A stretch of DNA of 5,897 bases, taken from contig JAGDBT010000145.1 in assembly GCA_017958895.1 (NCBI GenBank), positions 1 to 5,897 of the forward strand. The letters are read 5' to 3'. The stretch is from Alphaproteobacteria bacterium (GTDB lineage: Bacteria; Pseudomonadota; Alphaproteobacteria; RF32; CAG-239). How positions within the stretch are numbered: the first letter of the stretch is position 1; every line of letters starts with the position of its first letter. Under the pieces are notes generated by a model. It did no database searches. It saw only the letters and a program-made list of their open reading frames with translations, and was not told where the DNA came from. The position numbers and the translations under genes were made by a program. Positions 1 to 5,807 of this stretch are shown here, piece after piece.

Positions 1-585
1 GATTGGCAAAAGCAGCTTCTGAGAATCTGTTCTTTCGGTCTTAAACATATTTCCGCTTATGAACTCACCATTGAAGAAGGAACCGTGTTTGCTCGCAAAA
101 ACATCTGCACCGCCGACACCGAAACAACCTTGCAAATGGCACAACTCACCGCCGAAATACTCGCCTCACACAATTATGAACATTATGAAATTTCAAATTA
201 TGCCGTTCAAGTTTTTCAATCAATCCACAATCTGACTTATTGGCAAGGCGGAGATTATATCGGCATCGGAAAATCCGCCCACGGCCGACTTTCTCTGAGT
301 AACAAGTTTTTTGCAACCGTTTATCCTTTTGAACACCATGAATTGAGTGTAGTGCAACGCGCTGAGGAGCTGATTTTAACGGGTTTGCGCTTAACAACAG
401 GAATAAACAAACATACTTTTCAACAAATCTGCGGATTTGATTTATCTGAGTTCGTAAACAGGCAAAATTTGTCCTCTTTGAAAGAATTAAAACTGCTGGA
501 AGAAGATGACAATTTCTTACGCGCCACTCCTCAAGGATTGTCGGTAATAAATGAAATTATCCGCCAACTTTGTGACAACTCCTGA
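1..585 (+). CDS. hemW: HemW haem chaperone (radical SAM, HemN-like), C-terminal part only
   Basis: The frame is open from base 1 and ends at TGA 583-585, giving 194 residues; the family is about 380 long, so roughly the N-terminal half, including the CxxxCxxC 4Fe-4S/SAM motif, is off the left edge. Visible family signatures, numbered from the edge, are HISAYELTIEEGT (16-28), YEISNYA (62-68), and HN-x3-YW followed by GDYIGIG and AHGRL (about 76-97). The remainder matches the HemN_C winged-helix-like domain (EELILTGLRLTTGI, then a short helical tail). A GTG at 85 is an internal valine, not a start, because the conserved motif before it is in frame. HemW proteins bind haem and pass it to target proteins; they were long misannotated as oxygen-independent coproporphyrinogen III oxidase. 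The assignment to HemW rather than HemN rests on the YEISNYA...HN..YW block. The gene ends directly against the stop codon of the opposing gene, with no room for a terminator between them. Confidence 0.93.
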   Translation, partial: DWQKQLLRICSFGLKHISAYELTIEEGTVFARKNICTADTETTLQMAQLTAEILASHNYEHYEISNYAVQVFQSIHNLTYWQGGDYIGIGKSAHGRLSLSNKFFATVYPFEHHELSVVQRAEELILTGLRLTTGINKHTFQQICGFDLSEFVNRQNLSSLKELKLLEEDDNFLRATPQGLSVINEIIRQLCDNS

Positions 586-1476
586 TTATTCCGTAATACC
601 GAAATTTCCGTTTACCAAAAAAACCAACAATATCAAAAAAAATATCATGGCAAACCCGGCTTCGGGCAAAACTTTATCTGCTGTTTTATAATGATAATTA
701 AGCACCCCGATAAAAAGCGGCGCAATCAAAAGCAAGGCCGTTACATATCCGGGATTCGGAGCCACACGCAAGGCCATGGTTTTTGCCACAATAAGTATCG
801 CGCTGAAAATCACCAATAACACCCCTATTTTAAGCATTTTTGCCGATAAAACCGCCGGACCGCTATTTTTATATTTCAGTCGATAGCCTCCCAGATTATA
901 CACGCCGCTTACAAAAGTTGAAACACTCAGATAATAAATCAATCCCTGCCCCAAAGAACTTCCGCCCTCGGCTATATATTTTGTGGCTATACTCATAACG
1001 GCTAAAGCCAGTACCGCCGGAAAAGTATAAATTGCCGCCTGTCTTGAAACTTCACTTTGCCACATTTGCCAATAACAAAAACTAAACCCGCACAAAACAA
1101 GCAACAGTGTCAGCAATAAATCACTATCTTTAAATAAAAGCAGAAATTTCTCCGGCGTTAAAGCCCACCACATAAAAGTAGTCAATAAAACCGTTACGGC
1201 CATAAAACGTGAAGTCGGTCCCGCTCCGAAATCCGCCGAAGCATAAAATATATGCGAATCATAAATACCTATGCAGATACCTTGCAAAATCAAAATACAC
1301 CAATAAAACAGCGAGCTCGGAACGGGATATAAAAACACAAACGGCAAAAACAACAGACAAATTCCGAAACCGCGCCAAATTCCCAACACATAACCGTCAA
1401 CTTTAAAATGCTGATTGAACAGCATATAAACTGCCGTAAAAAAGCCGTAAATTAATCCGTTAATTACCCATAACAT
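586..1476 (-). CDS. EamA/DMT-superfamily-like inner-membrane permease
   Basis: This 296-residue protein is almost wholly hydrophobic, with about ten predicted membrane helices (roughly residues 2-20, 28-50, 57-80, 86-106, 118-137, 147-165, 175-193, 213-232, 242-261 and 272-290). That is the usual size and topology of drug/metabolite transporters made of two five-helix EamA repeats. The last pair of helices (RVAPNPGYVTALLLIAPLFIGVLNY) resembles the end of an EamA domain, where the tail of the protein carries a conserved small-residue/proline helix. The substrate cannot be read from the sequence; amino acids, sugars or metabolites are all possible. The ATG at 1476 starts the first helix directly. 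Its ribosome site is weak (AAGTCGTG-like), which fits a downstream gene of an operon: it lies 31 bases after the ABC-F gene on the same strand, with no obvious promoter or strong terminator in the gap. The fold is inferred from hydropathy pattern and length; family membership is likely but not certain. Confidence 0.7.
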   Translation of the reverse strand: MLWVINGLIYGFFTAVYMLFNQHFKVDGYVLGIWRGFGICLLFLPFVFLYPVPSSLFYWCILILQGICIGIYDSHIFYASADFGAGPTSRFMAVTVLLTTFMWWALTPEKFLLLFKDSDLLLTLLLVLCGFSFCYWQMWQSEVSRQAAIYTFPAVLALAVMSIATKYIAEGGSSLGQGLIYYLSVSTFVSGVYNLGGYRLKYKNSGPAVLSAKMLKIGVLLVIFSAILIVAKTMALRVAPNPGYVTALLLIAPLFIGVLNYHYKTADKVLPEAGFAMIFFLILLVFLVNGNFGITE

Positions 1477-1507
1477 AAATCACGACTTAATATTTTTAAG
1501 CCGTTTT

Positions 1508-3319
1508 TCAAGCCTTGTCGGCAATTTCTTCCGCTTTAAGCTGAATTTCCAGCCACTGATTTTCCATTTCCGCAATTTTTTCTTTATTGGAAGCCAAAGA
1601 TTTCGTAAGTTCATCAAATTTCTGCGGATCATCGGTATATAAATTCGGATTTGCCAAAGCTATCTCAATGGCCTGATTGGCTTTTTCCAATTTTTCCAAC
1701 TCCGTCGGCAGATTATCCAAAAGATATTGTTCCTTAAAACTCAGTTTCACGGTTTTATTTTTTTCTCTTGTTTTCGGCTCTTCCTGAGTGATAACTTTTT
1801 TGTGCTCATTTTTAATCGGTTTGTTTTTAAGCTTTTCCAACAATTCCGTATATGAACCGACATGCTCATAGACACTGCCGTCACCTTTCATATATAAAAG
1901 CGAGGTGGCAACTTTATCCATAAAATCCCGATCGTGGCTGACAATCAAGACCGTTCCCTCATATTCGTCAAGCATTTCCTGCAACAAGTCCAGAGTGTCC
2001 ATATCCAAATCATTGGTCGGTTCGTCAAGCACCAAAAAATTTGAAGGTTTGGCTAATACCAATGCTAACATCAGGCGATTTTTTTCACCGCCGGAAAGCG
2101 CCGCCACCGGACATTGTGCCTGCTCGGGAGCAAACAAAAAATCTTTAAGATACGCCACCACATGCCGAAAATGACCGCGCACCCAAATATGATCCCCTTC
2201 GTTGCATAAAGTTTTCCATAAAGTTTTTTTCGGATCTAAAGTCAAACGATTTTGATCAAAATAGGCTTCTTCCAAATTTTTACCGATTCTCACAAAACCG
2301 GAATCCGGTTCAAGTTTTTTGGTTAACAGCTTAATCAAAGTAGTCTTTCCCGAACCGTTCGGGCCTACAACCCCCAGTTTATTGCCTTTTATTACCCGAA
2401 GTGAAAAATCTTTCACAATTTGCTTGGCTCCGAAGCTTTTGGAAATATGTTTGGCTTCTATAACCATTTTAGAGCGCATTTCCGCCGTTTCAACTTCCAT
2501 ATTTACCGACCCGACGGCCTTTATTTGCTCGCGACGTTCCGCTCTGAGTTGTTGCAATCGTCTTAATCTTCCCATGTTGCGTTTGCGTCGCGCCGTAACT
2601 CCTTTATGCAACCATTCCGTTTCTTCGGCAATTTTTTTATTTAAGGCCTTTTGCTCGATAATTTCTTGGTCGATGACCTGATCTTCCCATTCTTCGAAAG
2701 CCGAAAACCCTTTGTTATTGCGTCGCAAAATTCCTCTGTCCAACCAAAAAGTGGTACCGGAAACATGGCTTAAAAATGAACGGTCGTGGCTGATAATAAT
2801 TACGGCTCCAGAAAACTTTTGCACTATCTCTTCCAATTTTTCGATAGCCGCAATATCCAAATGGTTGGTAGGTTCATCCAAAAGCAAAATTTCCGGCTCG
2901 TTTATCAGTGCTTTTGCCAAAGCCGCCTTTCTTCTTTCGCCTCCCGATGCCTCTTGCGGATTTTGTTCGGCCGCAATTCCGAAATATTCCATCAATTTAT
3001 CGGCACGATAGGTTTGATTTTTTTCATTTTTCGGTAATCCTGATTCCACAACCTCTCGCAAAGTGGCAAAACCGCCGAAATCAGGTTCTTGCGGCATATA
3101 ACCGATACGCACTCCGGGTTGCACGAAAAATTCCCCCTCATCGGGTTCTATTTCGCCGGCAATTACCTTCAGCAAAGTTGACTTTCCGCAACCGTTGCGT
3201 CCCACCAAACAAATTTTATCACCGCGATTGATATACAAATCCACACCTGAAAACAATTCTTTCAGGCCAAAACTCAGCTTAGCGCCGCGAATGGTATAAA
3301 TCGGTGCTTCAATTCCCAT
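1508..3319 (-). CDS. uup: ABC-F family ATPase, Uup type
   Basis: This soluble protein of 603 residues carries two ABC ATPase domains on one chain and no membrane segment, which defines ABC-F. Domain 1 has Walker A GRNGCGKST (40-48), signature SGGERRKA (125-132, preceded by A rather than the usual L), Walker B plus catalytic glutamate LLLDEPTNHLD (145-155) and switch ISHDRSF (176-182). A basic helical linker (about 209-270, rich in RRKRNMGRLRRLQQLR) corresponds to the P-site tRNA interaction motif region. Domain 2 has GPNGSGKTT (319-327), LSGGEKNR (408-415), LVLDEPTNDLD (429-439) and VSHDRDF (460-466). A charged linker leads to a C-terminal coiled coil (about 524-603, starting KLSFKEQ..LD.LP.ELEKLE), the Uup hallmark that separates it from EttA, YbiT and YheS. 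Known Uup proteins act on ribosomes and bind branched DNA, and their loss raises transposon excision. ATG 3319 is chosen because AAAGG sits 8 bases before it; an in-frame ATG at 3418 would add 33 residues outside the family fold and cover the promoter region. Confidence 0.93.
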   Translation of the reverse strand: MGIEAPIYTIRGAKLSFGLKELFSGVDLYINRGDKICLVGRNGCGKSTLLKVIAGEIEPDEGEFFVQPGVRIGYMPQEPDFGGFATLREVVESGLPKNEKNQTYRADKLMEYFGIAAEQNPQEASGGERRKAALAKALINEPEILLLDEPTNHLDIAAIEKLEEIVQKFSGAVIIISHDRSFLSHVSGTTFWLDRGILRRNNKGFSAFEEWEDQVIDQEIIEQKALNKKIAEETEWLHKGVTARRKRNMGRLRRLQQLRAERREQIKAVGSVNMEVETAEMRSKMVIEAKHISKSFGAKQIVKDFSLRVIKGNKLGVVGPNGSGKTTLIKLLTKKLEPDSGFVRIGKNLEEAYFDQNRLTLDPKKTLWKTLCNEGDHIWVRGHFRHVVAYLKDFLFAPEQAQCPVAALSGGEKNRLMLALVLAKPSNFLVLDEPTNDLDMDTLDLLQEMLDEYEGTVLIVSHDRDFMDKVATSLLYMKGDGSVYEHVGSYTELLEKLKNKPIKNEHKKVITQEEPKTREKNKTVKLSFKEQYLLDNLPTELEKLEKANQAIEIALANPNLYTDDPQKFDELTKSLASNKEKIAEMENQWLEIQLKAEEIADKA

Positions 3320-3327
3320 TTGCAAAA

Positions 3328-3333
3328 CCTTTC
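3328..3333 (-). promoter_or_regulatory. Ribosome binding site deciding the uup start
   Basis: On the minus strand this reads GAAAGG, 8 bases before the ATG at 3319. It supports the 603-residue product (MGIEAPIYTIRGAK...) over the longer reading from 3418, whose first 33 residues are basic and tyrosine/phenylalanine rich and resemble translated non-coding DNA. Confidence 0.6.
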
Positions 3334-3358
3334 GCTTCTTTCTAAAACAAAACCGCAA

Positions 3359-3364
3359 ATAATA
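3359..3364 (-). promoter_or_regulatory. Candidate -10 box for the uup-permease unit
   Basis: On the minus strand the hexamer is TATTAT, about 40 bases before the uup start codon and after an A/T-rich tract (run of seven A at 3377-3383 in minus-strand reading). No good -35 hexamer is found 16-18 bases further upstream (the best are AAGGCA-like), so this is only a candidate. It lies in the 122-base divergent region that must hold the promoters of both flanking units. Confidence 0.25.
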
Positions 3365-3385
3365 CAAGAGATTTATTTTTTTGCC

Positions 3386-3414
3386 TTGAAACCTGCATAT
3401 TTTAGTATTAAAGT
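3386..3414 (+). promoter_or_regulatory. Candidate sigma-70-type promoter for the SLR gene pair
   Basis: TTGAAA at 3386-3391 is followed after 17 bases by TAAAGT at 3409-3414 (TATTAA overlaps at 3406-3411). Transcription would begin around 3420, leaving a leader of about 20 bases that contains the strong ribosome site AAGGTGAG at 3431-3438 before ATG 3442. The -35 differs from consensus by one base; the -10 is mediocre. Confidence 0.4.
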
Positions 3415-3441
3415 ACATAAAAACTGCAACAAGGTGAGAAA

Positions 3442-4542
3442 ATGAAAAAAATATTGTTTGTGTTGTTAATTTGTGCCTTGCCTTTCAGCTCTTACGCGCA
3501 AGAAATAGAATTGCTCGGCGATGATATTTTAAGTGACACCGAATCAACGGCTTCTCAAGAAACCGATAAAGATGATGCCGGGTCCATTTTCGGTTTTATA
3601 ACTCGTCCCTTGAGCAAACTTTTCAGTTCAAAAGATACCGTAACCAATTCCGAGGGCAAAGAAGAAACTTATCTGCAAAAAATTACTCGTGAGGCAGATG
3701 AAGGCAATTTGGAAGCCCAAATGAATCTCGGTTATATGTATCTTTATGGCGCTAACGATGTAAAACAAAATTTTTCCGAAGCCTTCAAATATTATGAAAT
3801 GGCCGCCAAACAAAATGATCCGATTGCCTTAAATAATTTAGGAAGTCTATATTTCAGCGGCATCGGCACTAATGCCGATATTCCGTCCGCCATTACCTTG
3901 TTTGAAAAAGCCGCGGAGCTGGGAAATGATAATGCCTCGGTCAATTTGGCCTTTATTTATTTGTCAGGCGGCAAAAAAGACAGTCAACGTAATCGTAAAG
4001 CTTTTGATTTTTTCCAAAAAGCCGAAAAAGAAGGTAATAAAATTGCTCGTTTTATGCTCGGTTACGCTTACTATCGCGGTTTTATGACCGAAAAAGACTA
4101 TCGCACCGCTTTCAATTTAATAAAATCTTCGGCTCAACAAGACAGCCAAATTGACGAAGCGCAACTTGTGTTGGCGGAAATGTATCGCAACGGTGACGGA
4201 ACCGTGCAAAACTATCAAAAAGCCATAAAAGCCTATCGTGCGGCGATTGCACAAGGCAATATTGATGCTATCATGACACTTGCCGATATTTATGAGACCG
4301 GCACAATTTCTCCGCTTAATTTGGTAACGGCTCACGCTTTATATAATATTGCCGCCGCAAATGGTGTTCTCGGAGCAGCCGAAAAGCGCGAAGAACTGAG
4401 TTCCAAGCTCGATTTACCGACTCTGGAGCAAGCTCAATCTATTGCTCAGAACTACAAGGCATCTCCGTCTGAATTAACCTCTTATATTCGCCAAACCTAC
4501 GGCACTAATATTCGCCATTACATAGATTCAAACATGAAGTGA
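3442..4542 (+). CDS. Secreted Sel1-like repeat (SLR) protein
   Basis: The 366-residue product starts with a classical Sec signal peptide: KK, a hydrophobic core (ILFVLLICALPF) and a type I cleavage site after SYA, probably A19|Q20. Cys11 is not in a convincing lipobox (I before it, core too short), so a lipoprotein is unlikely. Residues 20-80 are an acidic, Ser/Thr-rich, low-complexity segment. About six tandem Sel1-like repeats follow (roughly 88-124, 125-161, 162-199, 200-236, 237-272 and 273-308), each with the A..LG.[LIM]Y..G pattern and a second helix of the type A..[YF][FY]..AA..G. The C-terminal 55 residues are helical and lack repeats. SLR proteins are alpha-solenoid scaffolds for protein-protein contacts; in alphaproteobacteria secreted ones take part in envelope signalling and polysaccharide control, but the partner here is unknown. 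Start ATG 3442 has AAGGTGAG just upstream. Its stop overlaps a possible GTG start of the next gene, so the two are probably made together. Confidence 0.88.
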   Translation: MKKILFVLLICALPFSSYAQEIELLGDDILSDTESTASQETDKDDAGSIFGFITRPLSKLFSSKDTVTNSEGKEETYLQKITREADEGNLEAQMNLGYMYLYGANDVKQNFSEAFKYYEMAAKQNDPIALNNLGSLYFSGIGTNADIPSAITLFEKAAELGNDNASVNLAFIYLSGGKKDSQRNRKAFDFFQKAEKEGNKIARFMLGYAYYRGFMTEKDYRTAFNLIKSSAQQDSQIDEAQLVLAEMYRNGDGTVQNYQKAIKAYRAAIAQGNIDAIMTLADIYETGTISPLNLVTAHALYNIAAANGVLGAAEKREELSSKLDLPTLEQAQSIAQNYKASPSELTSYIRQTYGTNIRHYIDSNMK

Positions 4543-4547
4543 TTGCA

Positions 4548-5513
4548 ATGAAACCTCGTACGAAACGCATTTTCAAGAAGATTTTGTCGTGGTCGGGATT
4601 GTTTTTCTTCCTGCTGGCAGCTTTTATGATTTATCATCAGTTAGCCCGCTATTCCTGGGAAGAGATAAAAAATGCCGTTATTGCCATTCCGAAAACCAAC
4701 ATCATATATGCTTGTATAGCTTCTTTTTGCGGATATATGGCGCTTTCGTCGTATGATTATCTGGCACTGAAGTACATCGGCCACAAATTGGCCGCGTGGA
4801 AGTGGATGTTTGCCGGCTTTATCGGCTTTTCCGTCAGCAACAATGCCGGACATGCCATTGTTTCAGGCGGTGCTATAAGATATCGCCTTTATACACGTTG
4901 GCGAATTCCCGCAGCGGATATTATAAAAATGGTAACTTTCTCAGGTTTTACTTATTTGGTGGCCTGTTTCTGCCTTATAATAGTCGGTTATATATTCTCA
5001 CCGCAACACATTATATCCGATGTTTCTTCGCCGCTTATAAATTGGGCTTTAATGATATTTTCGATTGCCGGTTTGATATTCTACATTTGGGGCTGTGCCT
5101 TTTATAAAAAGCCTATCATAATTAAAGAAGTTGAATTTGATACTCCGAGCGTAAAAATGGCACTTGCACAAATGGTTATCGGCAGTGCCGACATCTTAAT
5201 GGCCTCGCTTGTGCTTTATTTTATTATGGAAAGTTACATTGACATACCATTCTTTACCTTTATGGGAGCATTTATTATTGCTCAGGTTTTAGGCGTTTAC
5301 AGCCAAGTTCCGGGCGGACTGGGAGTGTTTGAGTTGGTATTTACCAATTTGTTGCCGGAAGATGAAAATCAGGCCATTTTGTTTGCGGTGCTGATTTTAT
5401 ATCGCATTATTTATTATCTGCTACCTTTAATCATCTCGGGTATTGTACTGTTTAGTTATGAATTTTATTTGGCACAAAGAAAAAAGAAAATAAAAAATGA
5501 AAATAATCATTGA
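4548..5513 (+). CDS. UPF0104/YbhN-family membrane protein (MprF flippase-domain-like)
   Basis: This is a 321-residue polytopic protein, close to the length of E. coli YbhN and of the N-terminal domain of MprF (Pfam LPG_synthase_TM). After a basic start (MKPRTKRIFKK) come about eight helices, including 15-33, 50-66, 86-100, 129-149, 164-184, 205-226, 235-250 and 275-305. Family signatures visible are SNNAGHAIVSGGAIRYRLY (97-115), with the conserved N..GH...GG..RYRLY block, and YSQVPGGLGVFE (251-262). MprF homologues move or make aminoacyl-phosphatidylglycerol; the aminoacyltransferase half is absent here, since the frame ends in a basic tail (RKKKIKNENNH) followed by a tRNA gene. The product is therefore a stand-alone membrane domain whose lipid substrate, if any, is unknown. 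The alternative start GTG 4539 forms a GTGA overlap with the SLR stop; ATG 4548 is preferred as an ATG near a weak AAGTGA. Either way, coupling to the SLR gene is likely. Confidence 0.85.
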   Translation: MKPRTKRIFKKILSWSGLFFFLLAAFMIYHQLARYSWEEIKNAVIAIPKTNIIYACIASFCGYMALSSYDYLALKYIGHKLAAWKWMFAGFIGFSVSNNAGHAIVSGGAIRYRLYTRWRIPAADIIKMVTFSGFTYLVACFCLIIVGYIFSPQHIISDVSSPLINWALMIFSIAGLIFYIWGCAFYKKPIIIKEVEFDTPSVKMALAQMVIGSADILMASLVLYFIMESYIDIPFFTFMGAFIIAQVLGVYSQVPGGLGVFELVFTNLLPEDENQAILFAVLILYRIIYYLLPLIISGIVLFSYEFYLAQRKKKIKNENNH

Positions 5514-5538
5514 CAATTCGTTTCATACATAGTAAAAA
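5510..5538 (+). promoter_or_regulatory. Promoter of the tRNA-Met gene
   Basis: A perfect -35 TTGACA at 5510-5515 overlaps the TGA stop codon (5511-5513) of the membrane gene. A 17-base spacer leads to TAAAAA at 5533-5538, a weak -10. Initiation about seven bases later would fall around 5545, a few bases before the tRNA 5' end at 5552, as is normal for a short tRNA leader. Confidence 0.5.
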
Positions 5539-5551
5539 TCATCTTGCTTTT

Positions 5552-5628
5552 GGCGGGGTAGCTCAGTTGGTTAGAGCAGCGGAATCATAATCCGCGTGTC
5601 GTTGGTTCGAATCCGACCCTCGCTACCA
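5552..5628 (+). tRNA. tRNA-Met (CAU), elongator type, CCA encoded
   Basis: The 77 bases fold as a full cloverleaf: acceptor GGCGGGG with CCTCGCT, D-stem GCTC/GAGC, anticodon stem GCGGA/TCCGC around loop ATCATAA (anticodon CAT at 5586-5588), variable loop GTGTC, and T-stem GTTGG/CCGAC around TTCGAAT, then discriminator A and encoded CCA. The acceptor stem contains two G:U pairs, G1:U72 and G5:U68. The anticodon stem lacks the three consecutive G:C pairs at the loop that mark initiator tRNAs, so this is an elongator. A CAU anticodon could also be the lysidine-modified tRNA-Ile2, but the D-arm, anticodon arm and variable loop agree with what I know of alphaproteobacterial elongator tRNA-Met. It has its own promoter and terminator. 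Its 3' end is duplicated downstream at 5782-5801. Confidence 0.95.
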
Positions 5629-5629
5629 T
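5610..5629 (+). repeat. 20-base direct repeat, copy 1 (tRNA T-loop to CCA)
   Basis: The bases from the T-loop through CCA plus one T are identical to 5782-5801. Identity stops sharply on both sides (G versus T before, A versus G after). Repeats of a tRNA 3' end are the usual footprint of tyrosine-recombinase integration, where attB is the tRNA 3' end. Only 172 bases separate the two copies. Confidence 0.85.
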
Positions 5630-5631
5630 AA

Positions 5632-5658
5632 AAAAACGCTCCGTTAAGGAGCGTTTTT
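5632..5658 (+). terminator. Rho-independent terminator of the tRNA gene
   Basis: CGCTCC (5637-5642) pairs with GGAGCG (5648-5653) around loop GTTAA. The stem extends by five A:T pairs into the flanking A run (5632-5636) and T run (5654-5658), so the hairpin is followed by TTTTTC. The A-rich left side means it can also work in the opposite direction. Confidence 0.9.
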
Positions 5659-5673
5659 CATTTCTTAAAAACA

Positions 5674-5690
5674 GTCGGATGAGAACCAAC
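5674..5690 (-). repeat. Inverted copy of the tRNA T-arm
   Basis: Read on the minus strand, these 17 bases match the T-arm of the tRNA (5601-5617) at 15 positions, differing only at two loop bases (TC instead of GA). They can pair with the true T-arm at 5601-5617. They can also pair, in two halves, with downstream copies: 5682-5689 with 5696-5703, and 5674-5680 with 5784-5790. Confidence 0.75.
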
Positions 5691-5781
5691 GAGAAGTTGG
5701 TTCGACTACAAGCGAAAGGCACACGGGGGTGTGCCGGTAAGCCATCGGCTTATGAGCGCAGTGAATGTAGCGCAGCGAAAT

Positions 5782-5801
5782 AATCCGACCCTCGCTACCA
5801 T
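5782..5801 (+). repeat. 20-base direct repeat, copy 2 (tRNA 3' end duplicate)
   Basis: An exact copy of 5610-5629, including the encoded CCA. No cloverleaf can be built around it: the bases just before it (GCGCAGCGAAAT) do not provide T-stem, anticodon or D-arm strands, apart from the displaced T-arm half at 5696-5705. It is therefore a tRNA fragment and not a second tRNA gene. Confidence 0.85.
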
Positions 5802-5807
5802 GAAACT

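Larger units (their letters stand above)
5674..5801 (+). other. Structured non-coding element bounded by tRNA T-arm copies
   Basis: Seen in order: inverted T-arm copy (5674-5690); GAGAA loop; direct copy of the T-arm 5' half, GTTGGTTCGA (5696-5705); a 76-base block (5706-5781); then the T-arm 3' half, acceptor 3' strand and CCA (5782-5801). Stem GTCGGAT/ATCCGAC (5674-5680 with 5784-5790) encloses hairpin GAACCAAC/GTTGGTTC (5682-5689 with 5696-5703), hairpin GGCACAC-GGGG-GTGTGCC (5718-5735) and hairpin TAAGCC-ATC-GGCTTA (5738-5752). The block ends with AGCGCAGTGAA (5755-5765) and AGCGCAGCGAA (5769-5779), an 11-base repeat with period 14. No open reading frame of note is present, and no second tRNA 5' half exists. 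It could be a small dispersed repeat, a relic of an integrated element, or a structured RNA; the sequence alone does not decide. Confidence 0.55.

Noticed and set aside
146..397. Minus-strand open frame inside hemW
   Set aside because: It overlaps conserved HemW motifs on the other strand and has no protein family features.
1477..1507. Possible terminator CTTAA-TATTT-TTAAG between the ABC-F gene and the permease gene
   Set aside because: The stem is only five A/T-rich pairs, so it is too weak to separate the two genes; an operon is the simpler reading.
1905..3231. Several plus-strand open frames opposite the ABC-F gene
   Set aside because: They are antisense shadows of a well-supported gene with full Walker and signature motifs; their translations are low-quality, serine/cysteine/arginine-rich and lack ribosome sites.
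3320..3418. N-terminal extension of 33 residues on the ABC-F protein from ATG 3418
   Set aside because: The added residues are basic and aromatic and outside the family fold. They overlay the divergent promoter region, while ATG 3319 has a good ribosome site 8 bases upstream.
3463..3480. Lipoprotein signal with Cys11 in the SLR protein
   Set aside because: The residue before the cysteine is isoleucine and the hydrophobic core continues past it; a type I site at SYA fits better.
5696..5801. A second tRNA gene interrupted by an intron in the T-arm
   Set aside because: The T-arm halves and acceptor 3' strand are present around the insert, but there is no acceptor 5' strand, D-arm or anticodon arm upstream, so it cannot be a split or intron-bearing tRNA.
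5674..5801. CRISPR-like array because of the repeated motifs
   Set aside because: The repeats are few, of unequal spacing and derived from tRNA sequence; there are no regular repeat-spacer units.
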